A DNA stretch of 64,000 nt, taken from Oasisia sp. SBJ-2009. Taxonomy: Eukaryota; Annelida; Polychaeta; Sabellida; Siboglinidae. The notes under the pieces are model-generated. The model ran no database searches. It had not been told where the DNA came from and saw nothing but the letters and a program-made list of their open reading frames with translations. The stretch spans positions 4,933,825 through 4,997,824 of the forward strand of contig OZ024856.1 in the NCBI GenBank assembly GCA_964017155.1, written 5' to 3'. A program made the translations under genes and the position numbers. Below are positions 33,601 to 44,727 of this stretch, in pieces (position 1 is the first letter of the stretch; every line of letters begins with the position of its first letter).

Positions 33601-35094
33601 AGCCGTTCGTGTGTCTCATCTGCTCGGAGACGTTCACGAGACAACACAGTCTCAACTACCACATGCTCATCCACAACAACCAGAACAGGTTCACCTGCAA
33701 GGACTGCGGCCGCAAGTTCCGCCACCCCAGTCACTTCAAGGTCAGTCTGTATTACTTCAAGGTCAGTCCGTGTTACTTCAAGGTCAGTCAGTGTTACTTC
33801 AGGGTCTGTCAGTTTTACTTAGGTCAATCCATGTTACTTCAGGGTCTGTCAGTCATTCAAGTCTACTTCAAGGGCAGTGAGTCAGTCAAGTCTACTTGTC
33901 ATTCACTCTCACGTCAAGGCCAGTACATTTCAGTGTTGGTCGGGAACCGAGGTTGTATGTAGAATGTTTATATTAGCTGCATCAGTTTCATATTGTTTTG
34001 AATGTGTTTGCATTGTTTACATCATAAATGCCCCAAAGCAATTGCAGTGCCTATTTACCCAAACACCCAAGCGTCTTTTAACTTTCACAATATATGGACT
34101 GTAGTTGGCGTCATCTTCTATGCAACTTGTATCACTAGTTTCTAAACTGCTGTGATTAGAGTTTTTCGTAGTGCTTTGTATCGGAATGTTTTGATAGAGA
34201 ACGTGTAAATACAATTAGTATTCTGTGCTAACACACCCAGTGCATTGCATGTTTAATTTAAAAGTTGGTTTGTACATTTAGCACCATCTTGTGTGGGATT
34301 ATATTTATAATGAGCACAATGTGCATGGTTGGGAAACAGACTACAAAAAAGTATGTACATATCTCTTGATGTTTTGTGCATGCACTGTGGGGATATGGAG
34401 TGGTTGGTAGATGATGTGGTGTGTAATGGATTAAATAACCTGTTGGTGTTTGTGTGTGTATGTGTTCTGGGTACTTGGCCGTTTCCTAAAATGGTGTGTC
34501 TAAAGGGTGAAATGACGTGTTGTGTCCCTGCTGTAGGAGCACCTGAGACGTCACACTGGGGAGACACCGTTCTCCTGCACCGACTGTCCCCTGCGCTTCA
34601 AGACACGCAACACCTACAAACGCCACCTGAAGACACGCCACGGCAAGCTCCTGACAGCGCATGGCATCTGTACACTGCCCTACGAGGAGTACATGAAGAT
34701 TCGTACACGACCCTACGCACAGACTCGCGCCCCTGAAGACGACGAAGATGATGAAGACGCCACTGGTGAGGACAACAGCAATGACGATTTGACCCCGTTC
34801 TCCTGCACTGACTGTCCCCTGCACTTCAAGACACGCAACACCTACAAACGCCACCTGAAGACACAACACAGCAAACTACTGACAGCGCACGGCATCTGTA
34901 CACTGCCCTGCGACGAGTACATGAAGATCGACGATGACGATGAAGACGCCACTGGTGAAGACATCAGTAATGACGATTTGTCACCGTCGGCAGCTTCGTC
35001 ACCGTCCGCCGAGTCTTCTGTCACTAGTATCGCGACACCAGCGTCAAATAAACTGCTCCAGTTATGTTCCCAAGCCGTCAGTGACAACAGCTGA
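24615..35094 (+). CDS. C2H2 zinc-finger protein, about 811 residues, 10 exons
   Basis: Probable nuclear DNA-binding regulator; I could not assign an orthologue. Exons: 24615-24678, 26169-26383, 26870-27116, 27795-27860, 28761-29391, 30163-30395, 31058-31200, 31912-32044, 33595-33740, 34537-35094. The total of 2436 nt is in frame throughout, with GT-AG junctions. Features: a basic N-terminus (MASKKRRGKSS); three SUMO-type psi-K-x-E sites (VKQEP, VKTEP, VKPEA); a divergent first finger in exon 3 (YTCWLVPNC...HLRQH) after a conserved-looking LTLDQIHALNDKLLVNLF segment; an acidic block in exon 7; then five ordinary C2H2 fingers in exons 8-10, the last duplicated. Acidic C-terminus. The ATG at 24615 is the first, with AAA upstream and G at +4. 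Exon 9 is flanked by arrays of its own splice sites. Confidence 0.88.
24679..26168. other. Zinc-finger gene intron 1
   Basis: AT-rich, 1.5 kb. No further exon, RNA or repeat is supported apart from A/T runs near 25.25 kb and 25.97 kb. Confidence 0.5.
26169..26383 (+). CDS. Zinc-finger gene exon 2 (SUMO-motif region)
   Basis: Contains RVKQEPVEPPGG and VVVKTEPRDG, two consensus SUMO acceptor motifs, then LDVLAQVASDRLEREPRRRR. The acceptor is read as CCAGAG|TT, because an AG two bases earlier would hit a stop. Donor GTGGGT. Confidence 0.82.
26384..26487 (+). repeat. Donor-adjacent tandem repeat after zinc-finger exon 2
   Basis: Starting at the donor, units of GTCACTGTTGTCAGGT plus CTTGTCT repeat about three times. 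Each contains an AGGT word that could weakly mimic a donor. Confidence 0.8.
26650..26852 (+). mobile_element. Possible retrotransposon 3' end in intron 2
   Basis: Ends CAATAAAGTC followed by TTTTGAATC words repeated, like a LINE tail. The frame before it (YIVFKKMHLGKYKELPDLL) is compatible with a decayed ORF, but no motif is decisive. Confidence 0.25.
26870..27116 (+). CDS. Zinc-finger gene exon 3 (divergent finger 1)
   Basis: Encodes IKRVGSHGMLTLDQIHALND and the long-linker finger CWLVPNC-x(n)-HLRQH. The five-residue C-C spacing and the intervening TKSK insert are unlike classical fingers and may be diagnostic of the family. Confidence 0.88.
27117..28760. other. Zinc-finger gene introns 3 and 4
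   Basis: Apart from exon 4 (27795-27860) this holds an 11-bp repeat (CAGTGTCACTG, about 2.7 copies) directly after the exon 4 donor and a CA/CG microsatellite near 28.62-28.66 kb. Nothing else supported. Confidence 0.5.
27795..27860 (+). CDS. Zinc-finger gene exon 4
   Basis: A 66-nt linker exon (DGPGKQPFSAEPLPSLKKRV) that carries phase 1 through. Donor GTAAGC, followed at once by an 11-bp tandem repeat. Confidence 0.78.
28761..29391 (+). CDS. Zinc-finger gene exon 5 (linker)
   Basis: A 631-nt exon. Basic start (TRSRRGRQPKT), a Pro/Ala stretch, KRVIIPSKRNVAAKKLLRRS, a third SUMO-type site (TVKPEAG), acidic segments, then EWLQQGQPYHDHGYTSIFGQ. No domain recognised. Confidence 0.88.
29392..30162. 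other. Zinc-finger gene intron 5
   Basis: No feature supported; short open frames have no coding character. Confidence 0.5.
30163..30395 (+). CDS. Zinc-finger gene exon 6
   Basis: Encodes AVMLKLGLATMDSANTIHIP and a Pro-rich VPPTPLLDDLGLPLSPTTPT segment. Clean phase 2 to phase 1. Pro-directed kinase sites are likely but unproven. Confidence 0.86.
31058..31200 (+). CDS. Zinc-finger gene exon 7 (acidic)
   Basis: Encodes RYPPMPKCELARRGRLHIP then a six-Glu run and SDEEGGRKRWISASDSDR. Donor GTATGT, with the 16-bp array beginning four bases later. Confidence 0.85.
31205..31316 (+). repeat. 16-bp donor-adjacent minisatellite, 7 copies
   Basis: Units of GTCAAGGTGGTGACAC with CAGGG/CAAGG and CAC/CAT variants, starting 4 bases past the exon 7 donor. 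Confidence 0.92.
31912..32044 (+). CDS. Zinc-finger gene exon 8 (finger 2)
   Basis: Encodes LVCKICKSKMFTATATLMYH and YRSH, a canonical C2H2 finger. Phase 1 donor GTACGC splits the Gly that follows the finger. Confidence 0.9.
32516..33594 (+). repeat. Array of about 25 copies of the exon 9 acceptor and exon start
   Basis: Units of 44 bp, with some of 31-33 bp. Each has CTGTAG, then GCATCAAGCTGTTTGTGTGT and CTCATCTG, that is, the exon 9 3' splice site plus the codons IKxFVCLIC. The oldest copies, near 32.52-32.60 kb, are degenerate. The last two before the true exon share its CCG (Pro) codon. In the exon frame each full unit runs into TAG of the next acceptor. Confidence 0.95.
33595..33740 (+). 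CDS. Zinc-finger gene exon 9 (fingers 3 and start of 4)
   Basis: Encodes IKPFVCLICSETFTRQHSLN...H-x3-H and FTCKDCGRKFRHPSHFK. The exon ends inside the recognition helix of finger 4. Acceptor CATCTGTAG, donor AAG|GTCAGT. Both boundaries have tandem copies beside them (see the array entries). Confidence 0.92.
33741..33870 (+). repeat. Array of the exon 9 donor in 21-bp units
   Basis: Three exact 21-bp units GTCAGTxxGTxTTACTTCAAG, then degenerate ones. Each repeats the exon end ACTTCAAG followed by the donor GTCAGT (at 33741, 33762 and 33783). The 21-bp length preserves frame, and the units contain no stop. Confidence 0.93.
33871..34536. other. Zinc-finger gene intron 9, remainder
   Basis: No supported feature beyond the donor array. 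Confidence 0.5.
34537..35094 (+). CDS. Zinc-finger gene exon 10 (fingers 4-6, stop)
   Basis: Completes finger 4 (EHLRRHTGE linker), then finger 5 (FSCTDCPLRFKTRNTYKRHL-KTRH) and a near-identical finger 6. Each is followed by LLTAHGICTLP and an acidic DDEDATGED tail. Ends TGA at 35092-35094. Confidence 0.93.
   Translation, partial: EHLRRHTGETPFSCTDCPLRFKTRNTYKRHLKTRHGKLLTAHGICTLPYEEYMKIRTRPYAQTRAPEDDEDDEDATGEDNSNDDLTPFSCTDCPLHFKTRNTYKRHLKTQHSKLLTAHGICTLPCDEYMKIDDDDEDATGEDISNDDLSPSAASSPSAESSVTSIATPASNKLLQLCSQAVSDNS
34564..34960 (+). repeat. 228-bp coding tandem duplication of the last finger module
   Basis: The block starting near 34564 recurs 228 bp (76 codons) later. Both copies keep intact C2H2 residues. 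The second lacks 12 residues between EYMKI and the acidic run (the RTRPYAQTRAPE segment). Confidence 0.92.
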
Positions 35095-37560
35095 TGGATG
35101 GACGTACAGGATACATATATGATATGATTGTTTGTGTGCTCGTTGGGTGGTCAGATTTCATTGGTTGGAAATCTGATGTTTCATAGAATCTGATTGGCAG
35201 GTGAGGTGAGTAACTCCGATAGTTCTCATATGGTAGGTTTATTGGTCGGGTGTTTACATGATAGCTTTACTGGAAATTGAGGAGTAGCACTTCATGAAAT
35301 TTATTGACCAGCAGTTATTTATTTAAAAAATTGGGGGAAAACGTATCGCAATCTTGTCCATGGAATGAAATAAAGGGAAGCGAAGTGTTTACCGTGACAT
35401 TATGTGTAGGGAGAAGAGATGGAGAAGTAAATGGGAGAAGGGGAAGTATTTTAACACACCATTCCTACTGAATCATGTCACATACTCAGGTGGTCAGTGT
35501 GAATTAACAAGGTTCTGTTTGTATAATTTTGTATTATGTACATATCCTTTCTATTCTGGTTTCTACACGGACTTATGAATGTACACTTTTTCCGCACTAT
35601 ACTTGCATCAGATATGGGGGAACTGTAAGCAGTCAGTTATTTTATTAGTCACGATCATGAATTTGTTTCACAGATCTAACCAAATTGTTAATCATCATTT
35701 GCGATTACTTTCAACCCAAAATTGGGGCATTCCCTGAACAAAAAATTTTCATGCGGGCAGCTGATCAATTTCACATTTAAATTACATAATATATAATTGT
35801 TGTTATACATTGGCTTGTACAGGTAGCATCACTGCATTTGTGGCAGGTGATAATTAGTTGATATATTGTAAAGGGCACGAAAGAAGTCACGTAATAATAA
35901 AAGTTGGCAGCAACCATATTTTTCCAACATGTTAAGTTTGTCAAGATGTGCCTCCAATAAGAACACTTTATTATCAGGACTGGATAATGATAATTGTCTC
36001 GTGTGAATTTTACATTTTGTGTATGTATGAATATAGTTCTTAGAAATATATATATAATATAATAGTTTACTGCAGGCTGCCCTCAGCCATAACTAGGGCA
36101 AACTACTGACAGGGCAATGTGGGTATTAAGTCACATAATTGTTTATTTTCTAAAATTCCAGCGATCATGAGCTTCAAAATGATACTGTTACTGGTCTCAT
36201 TTGTTGAAACATCTTCACCAATTTATTTATTGCTAAAACGGAAGCAAGTTAAAACACGTTTTGAGGAAATCAGATCCTTTTGAGATGGTCTATTGTTTTT
36301 ATGTGTGGATTCATAAATGCAAATATTTGACTATTTATGGATTATTTGTCAAGGAATATATGCTGGACATTGAAAGATGATCTATGCGTTTTTGTCAAAA
36401 TCACGACCTTCATTGGTATTTTGGACTTGTGCTAGGTGTAGGCCTGTGTGACTTAATACTTGCTTTTGTGGATCACATCTCAATGAGTTCATAATTAATA
36501 TAATGCATATTGGATAAGGCATAAATATAATCATGGTTATGAGTAGCATTATAAAGGTTTACCAAGCAAATCATGATGGTTCTAATTGGTTATTAAGTAT
36601 ATCTAATTATGACTGACAAGTAATTGTCTGCATTACTTTTAAGTAGTGATTGTTCCATATGTGCCAACACAGATATATGGTACTATTACTATTACTACTA
36701 CGTATTTGTGGTGGTGTACATGTCTTAATACTTGTCTGTCCAGGGTTTCAGTATTTGAAGACAAGGAGGCCATTAGGTCGGCTTCTATGTGTATTTTGTC
36801 ATGTGCCAATAGATTGTGTTGTTAAGTTACCGAGTTATATCTTGTAGTAGCACTAGAAGATCGTTACAATATCCATGGTAGATCGTCAGTTGCAAGTGGT
36901 ATTATTTTGGTAATGGATATGGCCTGAAATTTTGATGCATATATATGTCACATAACATGGTTTATAACCTGAACAGCATGTCTCTACCATTCTGTTTTGA
37001 CACAAATTTTACAGTCTGAAAGCCTGCAATGTGCACTGTACTTCATGCACTGTTCCAAACATGAAATGTGAATGACTTCAATCCTGCCCTTTGTCTTTTC
37101 TATGAATGTTGCCATCCACTGCATAGCGTATTCTATTTCTATTGTCTGTAGTTGAATAACTGTGATATGTTTTACTGTATATATTGCAATATCTATATGA
37201 GAGCCTTTATATTATATGTACATAGTATATGTGCAGTCAGTGAAACTATTGATCTTTGCTACATATTGTCAGAAGTGTGTAATAATGTATGTATTATTAA
37301 GACTAGCATACAACATATATTATACAGTAGTGAGCTGTTGTTTATATGTAGTAAGATATAAGAATCATGTTTTATGGAAAAATATATATGCTGATAGGAG
37401 ATTTGTTGTATCAAACTGGTGCTACAGGCAGTATCAATTGGTTCACATAATAATCCTAATGAAATATTCCTTCAGTAGCAATGAAATAATAATGATAACT
37501 GTTCTTGTGGATTTGGTAACAAATTGGGTATATCGATGATTAATAAATGTCATGTAAAAA
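35095..37560 (+). other. Probable 3' UTR and downstream of zinc-finger gene
   Basis: AT-rich without coding signal. Poly(A) signal candidates are AATAAA at 35369-35374 (followed by a GT-rich stretch) and AATAAA at 37542-37547. The true end cannot be chosen from sequence alone. Confidence 0.45.
35369..35374 (+). terminator. Candidate poly(A) signal, zinc-finger gene
   Basis: AATAAA 275 bases after the stop codon, followed within 40 bases by GTGTTTACC and TGTGTAG, a plausible downstream GU-rich element. Confidence 0.45.
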
Positions 37561-40500
37561 CCATGTTTTCATGCATATCTGTATTTGGCACAAGCCAACC
37601 AGGTACATAGCAAATGTGACTTTAATCCAAGCAGTTCCTTATATTTACAAACACAAAGAATACTGTGTTTTCCTTTTGTTTCATTAACTTATATAAAACT
37701 TTTAAACCGTTTCAAAATGCTAGCTATCTACAAAGTGTACAACAGAAAACAAAATATGAAGTATTATCTAGGAGAAATTACCCACGTGAATGTTCAAATT
37801 AAAGTTAACACCTGGGGTCAAAGAAGCTAATAACACCACAAACAAATCCAACACCACTATGTTTCTTTTGGAATCGTCAACTCCCCGCAACCAAGCACTG
37901 ATTATCTGTTGTCAAATGTCTCTATAGCCTTCGTATATTTTGCAGTATTTACTGGATTTAGTAAAACACCCAAATCAAATGATGGAAATTAAAATGACAC
38001 CAGTCACATGAAGTTTGAACAAACAAACCAAAAATTATTTCAAATTGAACTAAGTTACATTTTGGACAAAATCTCAACTGTTTATATATTATTAACAGTT
38101 GTAGCGTTTTATTTCATGCAGAATAAATAAGTACTAGAAAAACCTAACATGACCCCAGGTGTTTACTTTAATGGAGCATCACCAAATTACCCGTTTTTTC
38201 AGATTCAAATTAATTTAATTCATGCGCCACCATCACCATACACAAAATATAAACATCTTTGGCAAGTCTGCGCTTCAGATACAAAGAGATCACATACAAT
38301 CACTGGATAACAATGTGGTAACCTTATTAATAAATAATCAGCATTTCACACATACATTCATATCATCAAACATTACACCAATAATGCACAGGAATCCAGC
38401 ACTGTTGCCTCACTTTGCCACAAGTCAACTTTGCCTGCACTTGTAGCGTCAACCTGACACACGTAGTTATATAATTCAATATAATTTAATGGACTCGATG
38501 ACTATTTAATAAAAAAAGTGTACATGTTTGAAGGAATATTTAACTAAGAACATTCATTACTAACCACCTAATGATATGTGAACAAGTGTGCCGACAATGA
38601 GGCCAATATGCCCACCTAGCAGAGAAGATGATTTGTTACTTATTTATGTAATTTTTAAACTTGTGACACTGGTTTGTCTTAGAAATCACTTATGCTAATT
38701 ATACACACAGCACTGTGGTTACAGAAGAATGTAAGATTCCTGTGGCAACAACAGTTATAAGGCACAAAGTAACGCATGTCATATCCGAGACATATCTGCT
38801 ACCAGAGCAGTTACAACACTGCTTTAAACCCAGAAGGCACAACTGCATTAGATAAGTCAGAATGTAATGCAATAAAGAGTTGAACTAAGGAACAGCACAG
38901 AAGCACCATTGAAGTTGGGATCATATTAGGAAAAGAAGGTGTCATCACTAGAAACTACGAGTGTCAAGACCTGAAACATGACGCTGTGACATCTTTGGAA
39001 TGAAGAACAGCATCAGACAAAAGTACACATCACAGTCAAGGATTTGTGCATGTAGCTCACTGGAAATCACGTGAAATATGCATAGCACCTCGCACAGAGA
39101 GCACCATATAACACCTGACGCGAATATTCAACATTCTCCTGACTATTAGAAGTTGAACACGAAGTCATAATGTACCATAAGTTATTCACATTCAACCGCA
39201 CACAATGCACATAAAGACTCGTACACATACAATATCACATAGTAAAGACTGCGAGTGACATGACAAACTCTGATCAATCTCCATGTCATATCGTCCTGTA
39301 TGTACAACCATTCCATCATTAGCTAATCTCTTTGAGATTCTTTGCAAGATTCTCTATTCACTCGACGCTAGTCTGTCAATTTATACGGCTTCACAGAAGC
39401 TGCATCACCGTACCCCAATTAAACGATGTTTCACCCGAATGTGGCTTGAAAATAACATTTCCATTACCTCCTCATTAGTAACATTTCCACTATTCAACAT
39501 TCAATATATGGCTCATGGTGACGGTGACTACATATTTACGATGATCTAATCACAACTGCTAGTGTTATATTGTGTCAATAAACTACATTTAAAACATTTT
39601 GTTAGTGGAAAGTTATCACAATAATACTCGGAGAAAGAGAAACACTGCAAATTCCTGATACAAAACCTTATCCTGCGTGAGCCATTGATGTGTACACATT
39701 GTGTTACACATATTAATTCAGTAGATGCTGTTGAAACATGTCCCTGAAGATTCTGCCTTGACGACCTTTTCCTGATAAACATGTAATATAACAGTTTTCA
39801 CACATACACACACACACGCTAATTGAAAATAACAAATACAGAACTGATACATCTTTAGTTCTACCGTTTCCCACAAATCCACCATCAACACTATCCTGGC
39901 AAAACTATTACGATTTTTCCAAATTGCATGTATTTGAGTGTTATATTACCGGGTCTACACAAACACAGAACAACACTGGTAAGTGTATGCTTCACAGGGC
40001 ATTCGTATTGCGGAATTGTCTGTATCCGCAATATCGAATAGATTAATGAAGGCAGACATTGCCTTAATAAATACTGTAAAAGTGGACGGATTATAATGAC
40101 AACACAGTTGTTTACATATACACATATATACACCCCGTCTGGGTCCTACTTGGAAAAATAAACGTTGCCTAATTATGCTACATTGGCTGAGTCAATACAC
40201 CTGTGATAGGTCTATGCCCAGGATCTGACTCAAGTAAGGAATGCTGAATCAAGTGTCAAGTACGTGACCGTGACCAAAGTCATTGGCTGAAAACTGTCAG
40301 CAGTGTCCAATGTCATGAAGATACATGTGTCGTTAAACACTGTCACTGTGTCATGGATGTATGTCACCAGTCTGAGACAATGTCAATAATTCTGCACTAT
40401 CGTCAAAAATATGATTGTCTGTTGACAATGATTCGTGTGTCAGAGGCAGCGATTGGCAGAACATCAAATGTCACATTGACAATGACACCAACACTTTGTC

Positions 40501-40625
40501 AGTCACCACGATGTAGTGTCGTAATGTCACTAGATGCAAGTGTTCATTACAAATGTCACTGTCCTCTGTTTGACATCTTGGATCTTGGCCACATGTTCTT
40601 ATGAACGCATATCCACCATCACCTG
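37561..40625 (-). other. Convergent intergenic region and probable PPP4R4 3' UTR
   Basis: Between the tail-to-tail genes. On the minus strand AATAAA at 38113-38108 could end PPP4R4, implying a long 3' UTR. No ORF with coding character. Confidence 0.4.
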
Positions 40626-40645
40626 TCAAGAACGTCTACTTCTTC
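40626..40645 (-). CDS. PPP4R4: PPP4R4 terminal exon coding part
   Basis: The acceptor TCTGTTTCAG is followed by 20 coding bases giving GRSRRS and the stop TGA. Chosen because it is the first good acceptor restoring phase 1 and giving a basic end like known PPP4R4. Very short, so moderate confidence. Confidence 0.55.
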
Positions 40646-43600
40646 CTGAAACAGAAGAATGGTTTAAGGGGTTTCCAAATCTTTCGGATATATAATACAT
40701 ATATTATGTTGCCAATCACTGGTTTTGGCATCTGGTTTGCATAAAACAGTTCTTGTCTAAGGGAAAATTAACAAACCTGTTTGTTTCCTAAAAAACTGGA
40801 TCTAAATAAAATTATCAAAAACCAAATGGCTGAAATGCATACGACAAAACACAATGTTGGAGATAAAAAAAACTGGGATATTTATGTACAATGCAACTGC
40901 ATAATTGTTTTCAAAATTAGTAGCACAACTAATATACAAAGTAATGGAACATCAGTAAAAAAGTGCACACAACACATATTTGTAAAACCATGTGTAAAAA
41001 GCTAGTGTTTGTCTAGTTAAATAATGCCCCAAAAAGAAACACATGCAAATATGTGCAACCATTTGACATGTTAATCAGACAAACGACTACAAACATTAAT
41101 TAAATAGTACAACAAAACCAAAATAATTATGTTGGGTGTTAAAACACTTGTTTCAGTGGTTTTTAGTGGATGAGATGCACAACAATTAGTAAAATGTTAC
41201 ACAGTAAGATTACATAAAACACAAATGGTCAGCACACCAGTAGTTTGGTTAAATGGTAACTTGTCTGTGGAAACAACGAATGCACAATAAATGTCTGTAG
41301 GTCTGGAATAAAACAGATCAAAATTAAAAAATTATTCAAATAATTACACAAAAGGTTTGTTCAAATATACAAACGTTCAACATGGTCCGGATACTGAACT
41401 GTCACAGAGTCGAAGATTATGGAATAATTAGTAAAAAATCATGTAGCAACATCTAAAAAACCAAAATAGCCAAACTGTGTGTGAGAGTAACCAACTCCCA
41501 CTGTTGATAGCTACGTGAACACAAGCAATGTACAGTAGTGATTATGTTACAAACAGATTAGTCAACACTTAACAGGTGCTTTGACATACTTTGGACTGGA
41601 AAATTCACTCAAACTGGGACGTCGATCCTTGCGTCGACGTGTATCTGAAAGGTGACTTTATTTCTTAAATTTTTCAGACCTATACATATCGAGTCACCAT
41701 GTTCTTATTATCTTGAAATGATCATGTGTAAAAAGCTGTGCATTTTCAATAGTCGGAAGAATTTCACTTTTCCATTAAGTAATGTATTCAAATTACTTCA
41801 TGGAAAAGGTCCACTTAGCAACCACAGGTAAATGTGGTGGGTGCAGTTGTGAGTGGTGCATTTTAATGATTTATTAACATATTATTTCAAAGAAAAACCT
41901 GTTACAAATACAACATTATTTACAGTGTAATATGTCAAAAAAATTACCAAACCACACAATAATTTACAAAATACCAAAACATTTTAAAATAACTTTGTCT
42001 ATTTTTCATGTACAGTTTTGCTTAAAATCTGGACTGTAATTTGCTGGTCATTGCAAGAGGTCAGTCAATCAAACAGTCACAAAGCTAATTACTTTGAAAC
42101 TTCCTGGAAACAGCTAATTGAGGAGGGAAAGACCAGACGAACCAAGACCCTCCAACCAGACCTGTCAGCCTACAGTCAGTTCACGTATTTTCACTGATGC
42201 ACAGCAAAATAATGTAAGGTAAGTTCTCATTTGATGCAGTATCCAATCTTTACAACTGTTTAAAGCACTTGACCATCCATCTTACCCATTCAAATAAACA
42301 CCATTTTGACTTCTATGGGAAGTATGCCACTACGCTGCATAAAGACAATGCGTACATAAATATATATTGAGGTTGAACTGCTCTAGTCACTGACTGCGTC
42401 ACTGTGCTCCATATGTGGAGAGAAAACAAGGTAGATACACCTTTGTACCTGCTCAACAGAAAATGGAATGAAACTGGCAGGACAAAGTGGTTGTACAATG
42501 ACACCGGCAAGAAAGTATTTCATCAAGAATGATCACAGCAACGTACCTATGACTTCTGTCGCGCCACCTGTTGACATTCTTCGGTTGTTTAGTGCACTTG
42601 ACACAGAACTGGCTGAGCTTTTCCTGCAAGACCAAATTAATTCACATTTAATCCAATTTTTATGATATTTTTGGTGACTGTATTGCAGTTCATTGGCATC
42701 AAGGTTGTTAAGAATGGATTATAAATGATGCAAAACAAAAACAATAGATATGAGTCATCTTAGATATGTATTATATATGGCTATGCTTATTATAAATCTT
42801 AGTAAGTGACATTTCTATGCAAATCACAGATTTTCTTCATGACTGCTTGTTACAGTTTGTGTACCAAAAACAGAGAATTTCTTATAATATTACTGCACTA
42901 ATCTGACAAATTCAAATTAGTCATATAGGGAATGGCTCTGTTCTTGGAATGAAATGCCATCACAAACCAGTATCAATATCCATTATATTTAACTATGTAT
43001 TCTTGAGTAATGAGGTCATCTCTAATCTAAATGGAATATCATTTAATGATTAATAGAAATAAGCTAGGAATAACTTAATAAATTTAACGAATACTACCGG
43101 TATACCAGGAGACTGTTTCACCAACATAAGCTCTTTAGCCAGTTTTGGAACTTTAAAACCGATTACTTGTGATTTTTGTATAGTGTACATTAGAACCTTT
43201 CAACAACAACAAGATAATGTCACCAGTGTGCCATGGAAACAGTGTCCCGAGTGATAACATTTTAATTTTTGGAAACTGCTCATTAAAGGTAACAACTGAT
43301 TGTGTTTGACGATAGGTTCTCCCAATGAACCAAGTGAAACAGTCCCCTGACATTCTGTATGTTTGTAACAATTCTGATGATTTCTGTGAGGTTTAGAGAG
43401 ATCAGTACACGTAGATAATTACCTGCTGGAGGTCGTTGAGCTGGCACTACTCTGAGCTGACCGGCGTCCAGGAACAGGTGACCCTGATGAACTGTTGTTG
43501 GAACCCTTGTTGACACTTGTTTTCCTCGGTCCCTTCACGGCTGTACCTGTTCACCAATTCACACTGTTCTCTCAAAAGAATTACGTGTTTACAACTTTAC

Positions 43601-44579
43601 AGGATAAAAAACAGCTTTAACAAAATAGTCTGATTAATGACGTGTGAAAATTAAAAATTAAACCTGACTAACTTCCCAAACAAATCCTATTTTATCTAAG
43701 TTCGTTGGCAAAAGGCATTCAGTATAGTGTATGGGCATCACCATAATTTGATATTACTGTGAGCCCATGGGCTCAAAATGAACAGTCAATGTTATCAAGT
43801 TGAACATCTGACTGACCACCAATTTTTCATCTCATGTTTTGAACAGCATTAATCAGAAAACAATCCGAACGATTACACAAGAGAAATGAGCTGCCTAGAG
43901 GGCAAATTTCCAAGAATGCAGCCGACAACTACAACAACAAAAACAACGATGATGACTACGAAACACTTAATAATAATGGCAATATATATAGTGCTGGTAT
44001 CCGCCACGTGGTGGCGCTCATGGCACTTTTACATCATTGTGTCCATCAGACACATAAACATAGTGCTAAAACAATACTATTTATGCCATTTTAGTAAAAA
44101 AAAATGACAATAATATAATTACCATTCAGGATAGTAGTAATAAAAACGGTGTATAAAGTTTCTAAAAATGTATATACAATAATACTAACAATAGTAAAAT
44201 AGTTTAAAAAAATTGTTGTTTGCCAAACATCTGTTACAACAAAAAGGTTTGAATTTTAAACATCAAACTTCAAGATTTCCTACTAACCTCTAGTAATAGG
44301 TGGGTATTTGCCACTAGTGCTTCCGGAGGCAGTGCTAGTCGATGTTGTCGGAATATTTGATTTCGACGAATCTGTAAAACATAAATCTGGCTACAGGTAC
44401 ACCCGCAACATGGCTGGAAGAGAGAACTAGTGAGATAGTTGCTGCCAGTACAATTGTAGTTGTCAAAATAACATTGCCATTGCTGAAGTGTGTCTGTATA
44501 TATATATTGGAATATAGATTTGAACCCAAGTCCTCTTAGTCGAGAGTCTGACATTCTACCCCTGAGCCACTGCGCTCTA

Positions 44580-44645
<66 letters not shown>

Positions 44646-44672
44646 TATATACATACATATAATATACAGTGC

Positions 44673-44727
<55 letters not shown>

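Noticed and set aside
33283..33962. Plus-strand frames suggesting a multi-copy CVICRHQAV protein
   Set aside because: They arise from the acceptor array in the wrong frame; only the last unit continues into the true finger-coding exon.
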